The notes beneath the pieces are model-generated. The model saw only the letters and a list, made by a program, of their open reading frames with translations, did not search any database and had not been told where the DNA came from. A program made the translations under genes and the position numbers. From assembly GCA_963835955.1 (NCBI GenBank), contig CAWIHZ010000004.1, positions 62,001-126,000 on the forward strand: 64,000 bases of DNA. Reading direction: 5' to 3'. Position 1 is the first letter of the stretch, and the number at the start of each line of letters is the position of its first letter. This document shows positions 18,243 to 28,600 of the stretch, piece after piece. This DNA comes from Roseiarcus sp963835955. Lineage in GTDB: Bacteria > Pseudomonadota > Alphaproteobacteria > Rhizobiales > Beijerinckiaceae.

Positions 18243-18671
18243 ATGCTTTTTTCCGACAGGGATCTGGCCATGTGGCGGGCAGTTGTTGTGACGTTGACGC
18301 TGGGCCTGCCTGTCCTCGCCGGCTGTTCGGGCGGAGCCGAGCCGCCTGTCGCTGCGGCGTCGACGCAGCCGGTCGCTCCGGCGGTCCCGACGGGCGCGGC
18401 CCTCGGGGGCGTCTTCGGCGGTCCGATCGGCGCATCCCTCAGCGACGCCGATCGAAAAGCCGCATGGAATGCGCAGGTCGCCGCGCTTGGTTCCGGCCAA
18501 CGGCGGTCGTGGCGCGGGTCCAACGGCGTATTCGGATTTGTCGAGGCCGGCGCAGACCTTGGCGGCGGCTGCCGCGCCTATTCGCAAACGGTTTATGTGG
18601 GCGGCTGGCCCAACCGAGGCCACGGCGTCGGCTGCAGGCGGCCGGACGGAAGCTGGAAAATGACGAGCTGA
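18243..18671 (+). CDS. lipoprotein with surface-antigen-like C-terminus
   Basis: About 142 residues. A hydrophobic N-terminus ends in the lipobox LAGCS, predicting an exported lipoprotein. A Gly/Ala linker follows (GAALGGVFGGPIGASLSDADRKAAW). The C-terminus CRAYSQTVYVGGWPNRGHGVGCRRPDGSWKM has the form of the rickettsial 17-kDa surface-antigen family tail. Start could be 18243 or the ATG at 18270, which would give a shorter signal. It sits between the kinase and ccmI, a place commonly occupied by a small lipoprotein in related genomes. Role unknown. Confidence 0.7.
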   Translation: MLFSDRDLAMWRAVVVTLTLGLPVLAGCSGGAEPPVAAASTQPVAPAVPTGAALGGVFGGPIGASLSDADRKAAWNAQVAALGSGQRRSWRGSNGVFGFVEAGADLGGGCRAYSQTVYVGGWPNRGHGVGCRRPDGSWKMTS

Positions 18672-18758
18672 AATGTTGACGAGACCTTAGCGCGATTTTG
18701 CGATAACACGGCGCTGACGTTTTGCGGCTCGCGTCAAGAGCCGCCCAGAGGCTTGTCG

Positions 18759-19871
18759 ATGGTATGGTTTGTCATGGCGGGAATGGCCGCTTTCGCCGCC
18801 CTCGCCGCAGTTTGGCCGGTTCTGCGCTCTTCGCCTCCATCCGCGGACGGCGAGGCGGCGTCCGGCGAAGCTGTCTTCTACCGGGCCCAACTCGACGAGA
18901 TCCAGCGCGACGTCGACCGCGGTCAATTGCCTGGGGCCGAAGCAGCCAGCGCGCGCGCTGAAGCCGCCCGCCGGCTTATCGCCGTCAGCAGGGAGGGGTC
19001 GAAGACGCTTTCGCGGGCCCGGGCCCGCGATCGGTTCGCGGCGGTGGCCTTGATCGCCGTCGGGCTGCCGGCGATCGCCTTTCCGCTTTACGCCCTGCTC
19101 GGCCAGCCGCGCATGCCCGACCAGCCGCTGGCGAGCCGAAAGGCCGCGCCGGAGACAAACACGGCGAGCGGGATCGAGGAGGCGGTGGCGGCCGTCGAGG
19201 CGCGTCTGATAGCCAACCCCGACGACGGCAAGGGCTGGGCGGTCATTGCCCCGGTCTATATGCGCCTCGGGCGCTACGATGAAGCGGCGCACGCCTATTC
19301 CGAGGCTCTCCGTGTTCTGGGCGAGGACGCTTTGCGTCGCGCCGCCTATGGCGAAGCGCTGTTCGCGGCCGCGGGCGGCGTCGTCACCGAGAACGCGCGC
19401 GAAGCCTTCGACAAGGCGCTCGCCGATCAGCCGGGTCAGCCGCAAGCGCGCTTCTACCTCGCGCTCAGCGCCGAGCAGGATGGCAGGACAGCGGACGCAA
19501 TTCACGATTACGAATCCCTGATCGCCGACGCTCGGCCGGACGCCCCGTGGCTGGCGATGGTGAAGGAGCGCCTGGCCGCGGCCAAAGGCGAGCCGCCGCC
19601 GGAGACCAGCGCCTCGGCGCCGCCCCCCGTGCCGAAGGCGCAAATGCCGATGATCGAGGGGATGGTGAACAGGTTGGCGACGCGTCTCGCCAGCAGCGGC
19701 GGCAGCGTCGAAGAGTGGTCGCGCCTTATTCGCGCCTATACAGTGCTGCATCAGGCGGATAAGGCGAAGGCGGCGCTCGCCAGCGCGCGCAGGGCGCTAG
19801 GACCGGACAGTAGCGCGGTCGCCAGTCTGAACGCGCTCGCGCGCGACCTTGATCTCGGAGGCGCCAATTGA
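18759..19871 (+). CDS. ccmI: cytochrome c biogenesis protein CcmI (CycH)
   Basis: About 370 residues. CcmI holds apocytochrome c for heme attachment at the periplasmic side of the inner membrane. Two membrane spans are visible (MAGMAAFAALAAVWPVL and FAAVALIAVGLPAIAFPLYALLG). Between them is a cytosolic segment with AQLDEIQRDVDRGQLPGAEA, and TPR repeats in the C-terminal half (VIAPVYMRLGRYDEAAHAYSEAL, ALADQPGQPQARFYLAL). First gene of a tightly packed ccmI-ccmE-ccmF-ccmH operon with overlapping stops and starts. ATG at 18759 chosen; a TTG two codons earlier is possible. Confidence 0.92.
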   Translation: MVWFVMAGMAAFAALAAVWPVLRSSPPSADGEAASGEAVFYRAQLDEIQRDVDRGQLPGAEAASARAEAARRLIAVSREGSKTLSRARARDRFAAVALIAVGLPAIAFPLYALLGQPRMPDQPLASRKAAPETNTASGIEEAVAAVEARLIANPDDGKGWAVIAPVYMRLGRYDEAAHAYSEALRVLGEDALRRAAYGEALFAAAGGVVTENAREAFDKALADQPGQPQARFYLALSAEQDGRTADAIHDYESLIADARPDAPWLAMVKERLAAAKGEPPPETSASAPPPVPKAQMPMIEGMVNRLATRLASSGGSVEEWSRLIRAYTVLHQADKAKAALASARRALGPDSSAVASLNALARDLDLGGAN

Positions 19872-20320
19872 CCCGCCGCGGCCGTCGACTGACACTGATC
19901 GCGGTCGCCGTCGCCGTTGTCGGCGCGGCGACGGCGACGGCGCTCTATGCGCTCAGCGACAGCATCGTGTTCTTCTACAGCCCGACGGAAGTCGTTCAGA
20001 AAGCGCTGCAGCCGGGCGCTCGCCTGCGCGTCGGCGGCCTTGTCAAGGCGGGCACAGTGGTCAAGTCTTCCGGCGAGGCTGTCGCTTTCGTGGTGACCGA
20101 CGGGGCGAACGATCTCAGGGTCGCCTATCGTGGCCTGCTGCCCGACCTCTTTCGCGAGGGTCAGGGCGTCGTCGCCGAGGGCGTCCTGGTGGGACCGGGT
20201 CAGCTGCGCGCCCAGACTATTCTCGCCAAGCACGACGAGCGCTATATGCCGCGCGAAGTCGTGGAGGCGCTGAAGAAACAGGGCCGCTGGCGGGAAGGGG
20301 AGGATGTCGCCAAGCCATGA
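19868..20320 (+). CDS. ccmE: cytochrome c heme chaperone CcmE (CycJ)
   Basis: 150 residues. CcmE takes heme covalently from CcmC and hands it to CcmF. One N-terminal span (LIAVAVAVVGAATATALYAL) anchors an OB-fold periplasmic domain (RVGGLVKAGTV, VVTDGANDLRVAYRGLLPDLF). The heme-binding histidine is in the canonical AKHDERYMP. The start is a TTG overlapping the ccmI stop by four bases, which indicates translational coupling. The C-terminal tail is short and charged, as in the family. Confidence 0.95.
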   Translation: MTRRGRRLTLIAVAVAVVGAATATALYALSDSIVFFYSPTEVVQKALQPGARLRVGGLVKAGTVVKSSGEAVAFVVTDGANDLRVAYRGLLPDLFREGQGVVAEGVLVGPGQLRAQTILAKHDERYMPREVVEALKKQGRWREGEDVAKP

Positions 20321-22302
20321 CTGTCGAGATCGGCCACTTCGCCCTTATTCTCGCCTTTTGCGCGGCGCTGGCGCAGACGATCGTGCCGTTTTGGGGCGCG
20401 CGCATCGGCGACCGCGACCTGATGAGCGTCGGGCGAAGCGCGGCGCTGACCCAGTTCGGGCTGATCGCAATTGCCTTCGCCGCGCTCGTCTACGCCCATC
20501 TGACGTCGGATTTTTCCGTCCTCAACGTCGCCGAAAATTCGAACAGCGAGATGCCGGCGATCTACAAGATCTCGGGCGTCTGGGGAAACCACGAAGGCTC
20601 GATGCTGCTGTGGGTCCTGATCCTGGCGATCTTCGGCGCGCTCCTCGCCCTGTTCGGACGTTCGCTGCCGAGGCGATTGCGCGCCGACGCGCTCGCGGTT
20701 CAAGGCGTCATCAGCGTCGCGTTCCTCGCCTTCATCCTCTTGACGTCGAACCCGTTCACGCGGCTCTTGCCGGCGCCGTTCGAGGGGCGCGACCTCAATC
20801 CGATATTGCAGGACCCAGGCCTCGCGATCCATCCGCCGCTGCTCTATCTCGGCTATGTCGGGTTCTCGATCGTCTACTCCTTCGCCGCGGCCGCTTTGAT
20901 CGAGGGGCGCATTGATGCGGCCTGGGCGCGGTTCGTGCGGCCGTTCGCGCTCGTCGCCTGGAGCTTCCTGACTCTCGGCATCGCCGCCGGCTCGTTCTGG
21001 GCCTATTACACCCTTGGGTGGGGCGGCTTCTGGTTCTGGGACCCGGTCGAGAACGCCTCCCTGATGCCGTGGCTCGCGGGCACCGCCTTCGTGCATTCGG
21101 TGGCGGTGATGGAGAAGCGCGACGCGTTGAAGGTGTGGACGATTTTTCTCGCGATCCTCGCCTTCTCATTTTCGCTGCTCGGCACGTTCCTGGTGCGTTC
21201 GGGCGTGCTGACGTCGGTGCACGCCTTCGCCAACGATCCCCGCCGCGGGGTCTTCATTCTCGCCATTCTCGTACTGTTCATTTGCGGTTCGTTCGGCCTC
21301 TTCGCCTGGCGCGCGCCAATGCTGAAACAGGGGGGACTGTTCGCGCCGATTTCGCGCGAGGGCGCGCTGGTGTTCAACAATCTGCTGCTGACGACCACAT
21401 TGGCGACGGTGTTCTTCGGCACCCTCTATCCGCTCGCGCTCGAGCAGTTGACCGGAGAGAAGATCACCGTCGGCGCGCCCTTCTTCAACCTGACCAGCGG
21501 CGCGCTGCTGTTGACCGCCTGCTTTGCGATGCCGATCGGATTCTCGCTCGCCTGGAAGCGCGGCGATCTGCTGGGGGTGATGCAGCGGCTGAGTCTCGCG
21601 CTGGTGGCCGGCGCGATCGTCGCGGTCGTGGGCGAAGCGTGGCTGCGCCGCGGACCGGTCTTGGCGCCGATCGCCGCCGGCCTTGCGATCTTCGTCATCA
21701 TTGGCTCGCTGATCGAGGTGGTCCAGCGCGCGCGGCGGCCCGGGCTCGGGTTCGGCGTCGCGCTGAAGCGCGCGTTCGGACTGCCGCTGTCGTTCTTCGG
21801 CGGCGCGCTCGCGCATATCGGGATCGGCGTCCTGCTGCTCGGGCTTTCCGGCGCCGGCTTCGGCGCCGAGGCGATCGTGACGCTGCGCAAGAACGTTCCG
21901 CAGCGCGTCGGCCCCTACGACGTGACGCTGGTCGGGGTCGGCGAGCGCCTTGGCCCGAACTACAAGGAGAAAGTGGCCACAATGACCATCCGCTCCGGCG
22001 GCGCGCTGGTCGCGACGATCGAGCCGGCGCGAAGGCAATTCTCGGTGCGGGAAATGACGACGACCCAGGCCGGCCTGGCGACGCTCGACCTCGGCCAGGT
22101 CTATGTGGCGATCGCCGATCCGAATCCAGACGGCGGCGTGCCCGCCCGCCTCTACTGGAAGCCGCTGGTGACGCTGATTTGGCTTGGCGGCGCCGCCATG
22201 GCGCTCGGCGGGGCGCTGTCGCTCGCCGATCGGCGGCTGCGGTTCGGCGTCGGGGCGCGGGCGAGAGCGGCCGCCGCCGCGGTCGCAGCGGCGGCGGAAT
22301 GA
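20317..22302 (+). CDS. ccmF: cytochrome c heme lyase subunit CcmF (CycK)
   Basis: 661 residues, polytopic inner-membrane protein of the heme lyase complex with CcmH and CcmI. Visible are the periplasmic SGVWGNHEGSMLLWVLIL loop, the tryptophan-rich WWD-type heme-handling motif in GWGGFWFWDPVENASLMPWL (about residues 230-249), and conserved His residues such as HPPLLYLGYVG. About 14-15 spans are predicted. The ATG at 20317 overlaps the ccmE stop by four bases. A longer frame upstream in the same phase lies inside ccmE and is not used. Confidence 0.95.
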   Translation: MTVEIGHFALILAFCAALAQTIVPFWGARIGDRDLMSVGRSAALTQFGLIAIAFAALVYAHLTSDFSVLNVAENSNSEMPAIYKISGVWGNHEGSMLLWVLILAIFGALLALFGRSLPRRLRADALAVQGVISVAFLAFILLTSNPFTRLLPAPFEGRDLNPILQDPGLAIHPPLLYLGYVGFSIVYSFAAAALIEGRIDAAWARFVRPFALVAWSFLTLGIAAGSFWAYYTLGWGGFWFWDPVENASLMPWLAGTAFVHSVAVMEKRDALKVWTIFLAILAFSFSLLGTFLVRSGVLTSVHAFANDPRRGVFILAILVLFICGSFGLFAWRAPMLKQGGLFAPISREGALVFNNLLLTTTLATVFFGTLYPLALEQLTGEKITVGAPFFNLTSGALLLTACFAMPIGFSLAWKRGDLLGVMQRLSLALVAGAIVAVVGEAWLRRGPVLAPIAAGLAIFVIIGSLIEVVQRARRPGLGFGVALKRAFGLPLSFFGGALAHIGIGVLLLGLSGAGFGAEAIVTLRKNVPQRVGPYDVTLVGVGERLGPNYKEKVATMTIRSGGALVATIEPARRQFSVREMTTTQAGLATLDLGQVYVAIADPNPDGGVPARLYWKPLVTLIWLGGAAMALGGALSLADRRLRFGVGARARAAAAAVAAAAE

Positions 22303-22772
22303 CCATGCGCCGGCTTTTGGCTGCGCTCGTTCTGGTCCTGTGCGCGCTTGCCTCGCCCGCCCTGGCCGTGCAGCCCGACGAGGTGATGAAGGACCCGGTC
22401 CTCGAGGCGCGCGCCCGCGCGCTGTCGGCCGAGCTTCGCTGCCTCGTCTGCCAGAACCAGTCGATCGACGATTCCGATGCGCCGCTCGCCCACGACATCC
22501 GCGTCCTGATCCGCCGACGAATCGCCAAGGGCGAGAGCAACGACGCCGTGCGCGCCTATCTCGTCTCGCGCTACGGCGATTTCATTCTCCTGAAGCCGCC
22601 ATTCGAGCCGGCGACGCTGCTGTTATGGCTGAGCGCGCCGCTGACGCTCTGCGCCGGCCTGGCCGCGATCGTGTTCGCCCGCCGGCGCGCCGCTGGCGCG
22701 ACCCCGGCGCTGAGCGCGGAAGAGGAAGCGCGGCTGGCGGCGCTGACGAGAGGCGACGCCGCAGGCGGTTAA
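22299..22772 (+). CDS. ccmH: cytochrome c maturation protein CcmH (CycL)
   Basis: 157 residues with a signal sequence (RRLLAALVLVLCALASPALAV), a thiol-redox domain and one C-terminal span (LLLWLSAPLTLCAGLAAIVFA). The active-site motif LRCLVCQNQSIDDSDAPLA contains the LRCxxCQ cysteines that reduce apocytochrome c. The ATG overlaps the ccmF stop by four bases. The usual next gene in rhizobia (a DegP-type protease) is not here. The following 147 bases contain no gene, and the next genes run on the opposite strand. Confidence 0.95.
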   Translation: MTMRRLLAALVLVLCALASPALAVQPDEVMKDPVLEARARALSAELRCLVCQNQSIDDSDAPLAHDIRVLIRRRIAKGESNDAVRAYLVSRYGDFILLKPPFEPATLLLWLSAPLTLCAGLAAIVFARRRAAGATPALSAEEEARLAALTRGDAAGG

Positions 22773-22919
22773 AGCTCTGGGACGCCATTCCAGCCGCCAA
22801 TTCAATCTTATCAATGGCTTGCCGCGCCATTTGGCGCCGGCCCGGGCGCGAATCCGCCGAGAGGCGGAGCGACGCTGGCGAAACCCGATGTGCGCTGGAT
22901 CGGCCTAAGCGGTTGACCG

Positions 22920-23543
22920 CTAAAAATCGTTGTCCGCAACCTCTTCCTCTTTCGTCTCGTAGCGCATGATCAGCGGCGCCTGGGCGAGAGCGAAGAGAAG
23001 TGTGATCGGCATGAAGCCGAAGGTCTTGAACTTGACCCAGAGGTCCGTCGTCTGGGTGCGCCAGACGATCTCGTTGAGGATCGCCAGCGCGACGAAAAAG
23101 AAAGCCCAGCGCCAGGTGAGCCTGCGCCACCCTTCCTCGGTCACATGCAGGGCGCCGTCGAACAGGATTTTCAACAGCGGTTTTTTGAGCCACAGGCCGG
23201 CGAACAGCGCCGCGCCGAACAGAAGGTAGAGCGCGGTCGGCTTGATTTTGATCAGCGTCTGGTCGTGAAAGACCAGCGTCAGCGAACCGAAGATGAGGAC
23301 GACCGCCGCTGTCACCAGCGGCATGATCGGAAAGCGCCTCAGCATCGCGTAGGAGACGCCGAGGGTGACCACGACGCCCGCCATCAGGACGCCGGTCGCG
23401 GCGAAGATGCCAAGCCGGGAATAGACGGCGAAGAACAGGGCCAGCGGTCCGAGTTCGAGCACGAACTTGACGATCGGGTTCAGCGCCTTGCGCCGCGGGG
23501 GGGTGGTGGTTTCGGTCACTAAGTCCTCGTTCAACGTCGTCAT
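22920..23543 (-). CDS. septation protein A homologue (YciB/IspZ family)
   Basis: 207 residues with a soluble N-terminal tail of about 22 residues and five to six hydrophobic spans. Family marks are KFVLELGPLALFFAVY, the FGSLTLVFHDQTLIKIKPT motif, WRRLTWRWAFFFVALAILNEIVWR and WVKFKTFGFMPITLLFALAQ. YciB proteins are inner-membrane proteins needed for normal envelope and division behaviour; the reaction, if any, is unknown. The start overlaps the ftsY stop by four bases, so the two genes form an operon, an arrangement common in alphaproteobacteria. Confidence 0.92.
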   Translation of the reverse strand: MTTLNEDLVTETTTPPRRKALNPIVKFVLELGPLALFFAVYSRLGIFAATGVLMAGVVVTLGVSYAMLRRFPIMPLVTAAVVLIFGSLTLVFHDQTLIKIKPTALYLLFGAALFAGLWLKKPLLKILFDGALHVTEEGWRRLTWRWAFFFVALAILNEIVWRTQTTDLWVKFKTFGFMPITLLFALAQAPLIMRYETKEEEVADNDF

Positions 23544-24628
23544 TCGCCTTTTCTCTCGACGCCGGCGATCGCCTCGGCGAAATCGCGGGCGGCGAACGGT
23601 TCGAGGTCGTCGACGCCCTCGCCGACGCCGATGAAATGCACCGGCAGCGCGAATTTCTCCGCGATTGCCACCAGTATGCCGCCGCGCGCCGTGCCGTCGA
23701 GCTTGGTCATCACCAGGCCGGTCACGCCGGCCGCGCGGCCGAATATCTCGACCTGGCTCAGCGCATTCTGGCCGACGGTGGCGTCGAGCACCAGCAGCGC
23801 CGCGTGCGGCGCCTCGGGATCGACCTTCTTCGTCACCCGGATGATTTTCTCGAGTTCGCCCATCAGCTCGGCGCGATTCTGGAGCCGCCCGGCGGTGTCG
23901 ATCAGCACGACGTCGCAGCGCTCGGCGCGCGCGCGCGTGACCGCGTCGAAGGCCAGGCCCGCGGCGTCGCCGCCCTGCTCGCGCTCGATCAGGTCGGAGC
24001 CGCTGCGCCTCGCCCAGACCCGCAGCTGCTCAATCGCCGCGGCGCGGAAGGTGTCGCCCGCCGCAAGCATCACGGTGCGCCCCTCGGATCTGAATTTGGC
24101 CGCGAGCTTGCCGATGGTCGTGGTCTTTCCGGAGCCGTTGACGCCGACCACCAGGATCACAAAGGGCTTTTTTTGCGGGTCGATTGCGAGCGGGCGCGCG
24201 ACCGGGGTCAGGGCGCGTTCGACTTCGGCGGCGAGGATCGCCTTGACCTCTTCAGGTTCGATCCCCTTGTCGTAGCGCCCGTGCGCGATCGCATCGCGGA
24301 TGCGGGTCGCCGCGCCGAGACCGAGGTCGGCCTGAATGAGGAGGTCCTCGAGATCATCGAGGGAAGCGGCGTCGAGCTTGCGCTTGGTGAAGATGTCGGC
24401 GATGCCGCGCCCGATGTTGGTCGACGAGCGCGAGAGGGCCGATCGAAGGCGCTGAAGCCAGGTTTGTTGGGGTTGCGACGAAGGGGGGGCGACGGTCGGC
24501 TCCAGCGCTTCGATCGGGGCCGGAGCGCGCGGAGCGTCCACCAGCGTTTGAGCGGGCGCGTCGGCGCCGCCGAACCAGCGGCGCAACACGCCGGTCTTCG
24601 CCGTCTTGTGGTCGTCTTCGTTCAACAC
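23540..24628 (-). CDS. ftsY: signal recognition particle receptor FtsY
   Basis: 362 residues. FtsY is the SRP receptor GTPase that docks ribosome-SRP complexes at the membrane. A short, low-complexity acidic N-terminal region (about 1-60) precedes the NG domain. Motifs are VVGVNGSGKTTTIGKLAAKF (G1), AAGDTFRAAAIEQL, DVVLIDTAGRLQN (G3), VMTKLDGTARGGILVAI (G4) and FIGVGEGVDDLEPFA. The A domain is short, as in many alphaproteobacteria. Operon with yciB downstream; divergent from the pseudouridine synthase gene at 24687. Confidence 0.96.
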   Translation of the reverse strand: MLNEDDHKTAKTGVLRRWFGGADAPAQTLVDAPRAPAPIEALEPTVAPPSSQPQQTWLQRLRSALSRSSTNIGRGIADIFTKRKLDAASLDDLEDLLIQADLGLGAATRIRDAIAHGRYDKGIEPEEVKAILAAEVERALTPVARPLAIDPQKKPFVILVVGVNGSGKTTTIGKLAAKFRSEGRTVMLAAGDTFRAAAIEQLRVWARRSGSDLIEREQGGDAAGLAFDAVTRARAERCDVVLIDTAGRLQNRAELMGELEKIIRVTKKVDPEAPHAALLVLDATVGQNALSQVEIFGRAAGVTGLVMTKLDGTARGGILVAIAEKFALPVHFIGVGEGVDDLEPFAARDFAEAIAGVERKGE

Positions 24629-24686
24629 ATGGTCCTTTCGGCGCCTCTCTATGCGCGAGGGGGCCAGCTTTGATACCTATGTCCTC

Positions 24687-25427
24687 ATGACGCCGGAAGA
24701 AACAAGAGCGCGCCTGCTCTATCGCGACGGATTGATGCTGGTTCTCGACAAGCCGGCGGGGGTCGCGGTGCATCGGGGCCCCAAAGGCGGGGCCAGTCTC
24801 GAAGACGACTTCGACGCCTTGCGATTCGGCCTGCCGCGCAATCCGGCGCTCGCCCACCGGCTCGACCGCGACACCGCGGGCTGCCTGGTGCTCGGACGCC
24901 ATCATAAAGCCTTGGAGAAATTGGGGCGACTGTTCAAGCAGGGCAGGATCGCCAAGACCTATTGGGCGATCGTCGCCGGCGCGCCGGAAGCCGAGAGCGG
25001 AACGATCGACCTGGCCCTCGGCCGGCTCGACGACAAGCGCGGCTGGTGGATGAAGGTCGATCCCAACGGCCTGCCCGCGACGACGCTGTGGCGCGTCAGA
25101 GGGCGCGGCGCGTGGCGGGGCCAGCCGATCGCCTGGCTGGAGCTGGAGCCGCGGACCGGGCGCACCCATCAGCTCAGAGTCCATTGCGCCGCGCGGGGCT
25201 GGCCGATCCTCGGCGACGCGATCTACGGCGCGCCCGCCGACGCATCGCTGCAACTGCTGGCGCGGAAGGTCGTCGTCCCGCTGTCGAACGCCGGGCCGCC
25301 AATCGCGGTCGAAGCGCCGGTCCCGCCGCACATGGCGGAGGCGCTGATCGCCTGCGGATTCGGGGGGGAGGCGGCGCAGATTGAGAAACCCGAAATCGCT
25401 TCCACTGCGACCGCTCGCGGCGCCTGA
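24687..25427 (+). CDS. RluA-family RNA pseudouridine synthase
   Basis: About 246 residues, no S4 domain. Catalytic Asp is in the family motif AHRLDRDTAGCLVLG (about residues 52-66). Other marks are the N-terminal VLDKPAGVAVHRGPKGG, the IAKTYWAIVAG strand, ELEPRTGRTHQLRVHCAARGWPILGDAIYG, and the closing LSNAGPPIAVEAPVPPHM. It converts uridine to pseudouridine in rRNA or tRNA; the target site is not predictable. Start ATG 24687 fits the family beginning; earlier ATGs extend into the ftsY promoter region. Confidence 0.88.
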   Translation: MTPEETRARLLYRDGLMLVLDKPAGVAVHRGPKGGASLEDDFDALRFGLPRNPALAHRLDRDTAGCLVLGRHHKALEKLGRLFKQGRIAKTYWAIVAGAPEAESGTIDLALGRLDDKRGWWMKVDPNGLPATTLWRVRGRGAWRGQPIAWLELEPRTGRTHQLRVHCAARGWPILGDAIYGAPADASLQLLARKVVVPLSNAGPPIAVEAPVPPHMAEALIACGFGGEAAQIEKPEIASTATARGA

Positions 25428-25604
25428 TGCCGGCGCGGTCGCTGACCGCGCCCGCCGCGCCTCCGCAGGGCGCTAGGAAGCACGCCCGTCTTTCGACGGG
25501 CTGTGGAGCGCGGGCTACGGGGGCCGTGATTGTCGGCGCGCATTGTGCGGCGCAGCAAATTATGAAAGGCTCGGCGCTCCAACCCGAGTCCGGCGCCTGT
25601 AAGC

Positions 25605-28600
25605 ATGTCCATCCGAGCCGCCATCCATCACCTGACGCACTACCGCTACGACCGCCCGGTCTCGCTGGGGCCGCAGATCATCCGTCTAAGGCCGGCGCCG
25701 CATAGCCGCACCCGCGTCATTTCGCATTCGCTGAAAGTGACGCCGGCCGAGCATTTCGTGAACCATCAGCAGGACCCTTACGGCAACTGGCTCTCCCGCT
25801 ACGTCTTCCCCGAACTCGTCAATGAACTGAAGATCGAGGTCGACGTCGTCGCCGACATGACGGTCTATAATCCGTTCGATTTCTTCGTCGAGGAGAGCGC
25901 CGAAGCCTGGCCGTTCGAATATGGCGAGGACTTAAGGCCCGATCTGGTCATCTACCGCGCGCCCGAGCCCGCGGGCCCAAGGCTGCAGGCCTATCTCGAC
26001 CGGATCGATCGGTCGCCGGCGCGCACCGTCGATTTCATGGTCGACCTCAATCGCCGGCTCGCTCGCCAGATCGCCTACGTCATCCGCATGGAGCCGGGGG
26101 TGCAGAGCCCGGAGGAGACGTTCGAGCGCGGCTCGGGTTCGTGCCGCGATTCGAGCTGGCTTCTGGTGCAGATCCTGCGCCATCTCGGCCTGGCGGCGCG
26201 ATTCGTGTCGGGCTATCTGATCCAGCTCAAGCCGGACCTCATCGCGCTCGACGGGCCGCGCGGCACCGATCACGATTTCACCGACCTTCACGCCTGGGCC
26301 GAGGTCTATCTTCCGGGGGCCGGCTGGATCGGACTCGACCCGACCTCTGGGCTCTTGACCGGCGAGAGCCATATTCCGCTCGCCGCCACGCCGCACTACC
26401 GCAACGCCGCGCCGATTTCGGGCGTGGCGAGTTTCGCCAACGTCGACTTTGCGTTCGACATGCGGGTCGAGCGGGTCGCCGAGCACCCGCGCATCACCAA
26501 GCCGTTCTCTGAAGAATCCTGGAAGGCGCTCGACGCCTTGGGCGAACAGGTCGACGCGACCATGGCGGCCGACGACGTGCGGCTGACCATGGGCGGCGAG
26601 CCGACCTTCGTGTCGATCGACGACTTCGAATCAGCCGAGTGGAACACCGACGCCGTCGGCCCGATGAAGCGGGCGCTGGCCGACCGGCTGATCCGGCGCC
26701 TGCGCGACCGCTTCGCGCCGGGCGGGTTCCTGCACTATGGGCAAGGCAAGTGGTATCCGGGCGAATCCCTGCCGCGCTGGACCTTTTCGCTCTATTGGCG
26801 ACGCGACGGGAAGCCGATCTGGTCCGACGCCAGACGGATCGCGGCCGAGGGCGAGGAGACCGGGGCCAACAGCGGGAAGGCCGAGGCGCTGTTGCACGCG
26901 ATCGCGTCGGAACTCGGCATCGAGGGCGAATATGTCGCCCCCGCCTTCGAGGATCCCGCCGAGTGGATCCTGAAGGAAGCCAATCTGCCCGACAACGTGA
27001 CGCCGCAGAATTCCCGACTGAAGGACCCGGAAGAGCGGCTCCGCCTCGCCCGCGTGTTCGCGCGCGGGCTGAACGAGCCCTCCGGCTACGTGCTTCCGGT
27101 GCAGCGCTGGCAGGCGAAGGCGGAAGGGCGCCACTGGCGCAGCGAGAAGTGGACGACCCGCCGGGGCGCCCTCTATCTCGTTCCCGGCGACAGCCCGGTC
27201 GGCTACCGCCTGCCGCTGGGCGCGCTGCCCTATGTTCCGCCAGCCTCGTACCCTTATATTTTCCCCGCCGATCCCACCGAGCCGCGTGAGCCGCTGCCCG
27301 ATTTCGCCGCCGAGCGGGAACGCGCGCAGCCGATCGCCTCCTTTGCCGCCGCCGAGGCGGGCCAGGAACGGGTCGAGCAGCATCTGGGCGACATCGACGG
27401 CGCGGTGCGCACGGCGGTGACCGTGGAGGCGCGTGACGGGCGCCTATGCATCTTCATGCCGCCGGTCGAGCGGCTGGAGGACTATCTCGAACTCCTGACC
27501 GCTGCGGAGGCCGGGGCGAAGACGATCGGACTGCCGGTGCATATCGAGGGCTACCCTCCGCCCGCGGATCCGCGCATGAACGTCATTCGCGTCGCCCCCG
27601 ATCCGGGCGTCATCGAGGTCAACATTCACCCCGCCTCGAGCTGGCGCGAGTGCGTGGCGACGACGGAAGGCGTCTACGAGGAGGCGCGGCTCGAGCGGCT
27701 CGGCGCCGACAAGTTCATGCTCGACGGCAAACATTCCGGGACTGGCGGCGGCAACCACGTCGTCGTCGGCGGCGCGACGCCGCTCGACAGCCCGTTCCTT
27801 CGACGCCCGGACCTGTTGAAGAGCCTGGTCATTTACTGGCTCAGGCGGCCCAGCCTGTCCTATTTCTTCTCCGGCCTGTTCATCGGACCGACGAGTTCAG
27901 GCGCCGCGCGTCGACGAGGCGCGCCACGACGCTCTGTATGAATTGGAGATCGCGCTGGCCCAAATCCCGCGCCCCGGGCAAGGCCAGGCGCCGCGACCGT
28001 GGCTCATCGACCGTCTGATGCGAAACATTCTGGCCGACGTCACCGGCAACACCCACCGCGCGGAAATCTGCATCGACAAGCTCTATTCGCCCGACGGACC
28101 GACCGGACGCCTGGGACTGGTCGAATTCCGCGGCTTCGAGATGCCGCCCAACCCGCGCATGAGTCTCGCCCAGCAGCTGCTGATCCGCGCGATCATCGCC
28201 CGTCTGTGGCGAGAGCCGCTGGACGGGCCGCTGCCGCGCTGGGGCGCGACGCTGCACGACCGGTTCATGCTGCCGCATTTCGTCTGGGAAGACTTGCTGG
28301 AAGTTCTCGCCGATCTGACGGCGCATGGCTTCCCTTTCCGCTCCGAGTGGTACAAGGCGCAGGCCGAGTTCCGGTTCCCGTTCTGCGGCGAGGTCGAATT
28401 CGATGGCGTTCTTCTCGAGCTGCGTCAGGCGCTGGAGCCCTGGCATGTGCTGGGCGAAACCGGCGCGATCGGGGGCACCGCGCGCCACACCGACAGCTCG
28501 ACCGAGCGCCTGCAGGTCAAGCTGACGACGGCCGATCCCGAGCGCTATGTCGTCGCCTGCAACCGCCGCCGCGTGCCGCTGCGCAGGACTTCAACCGGCG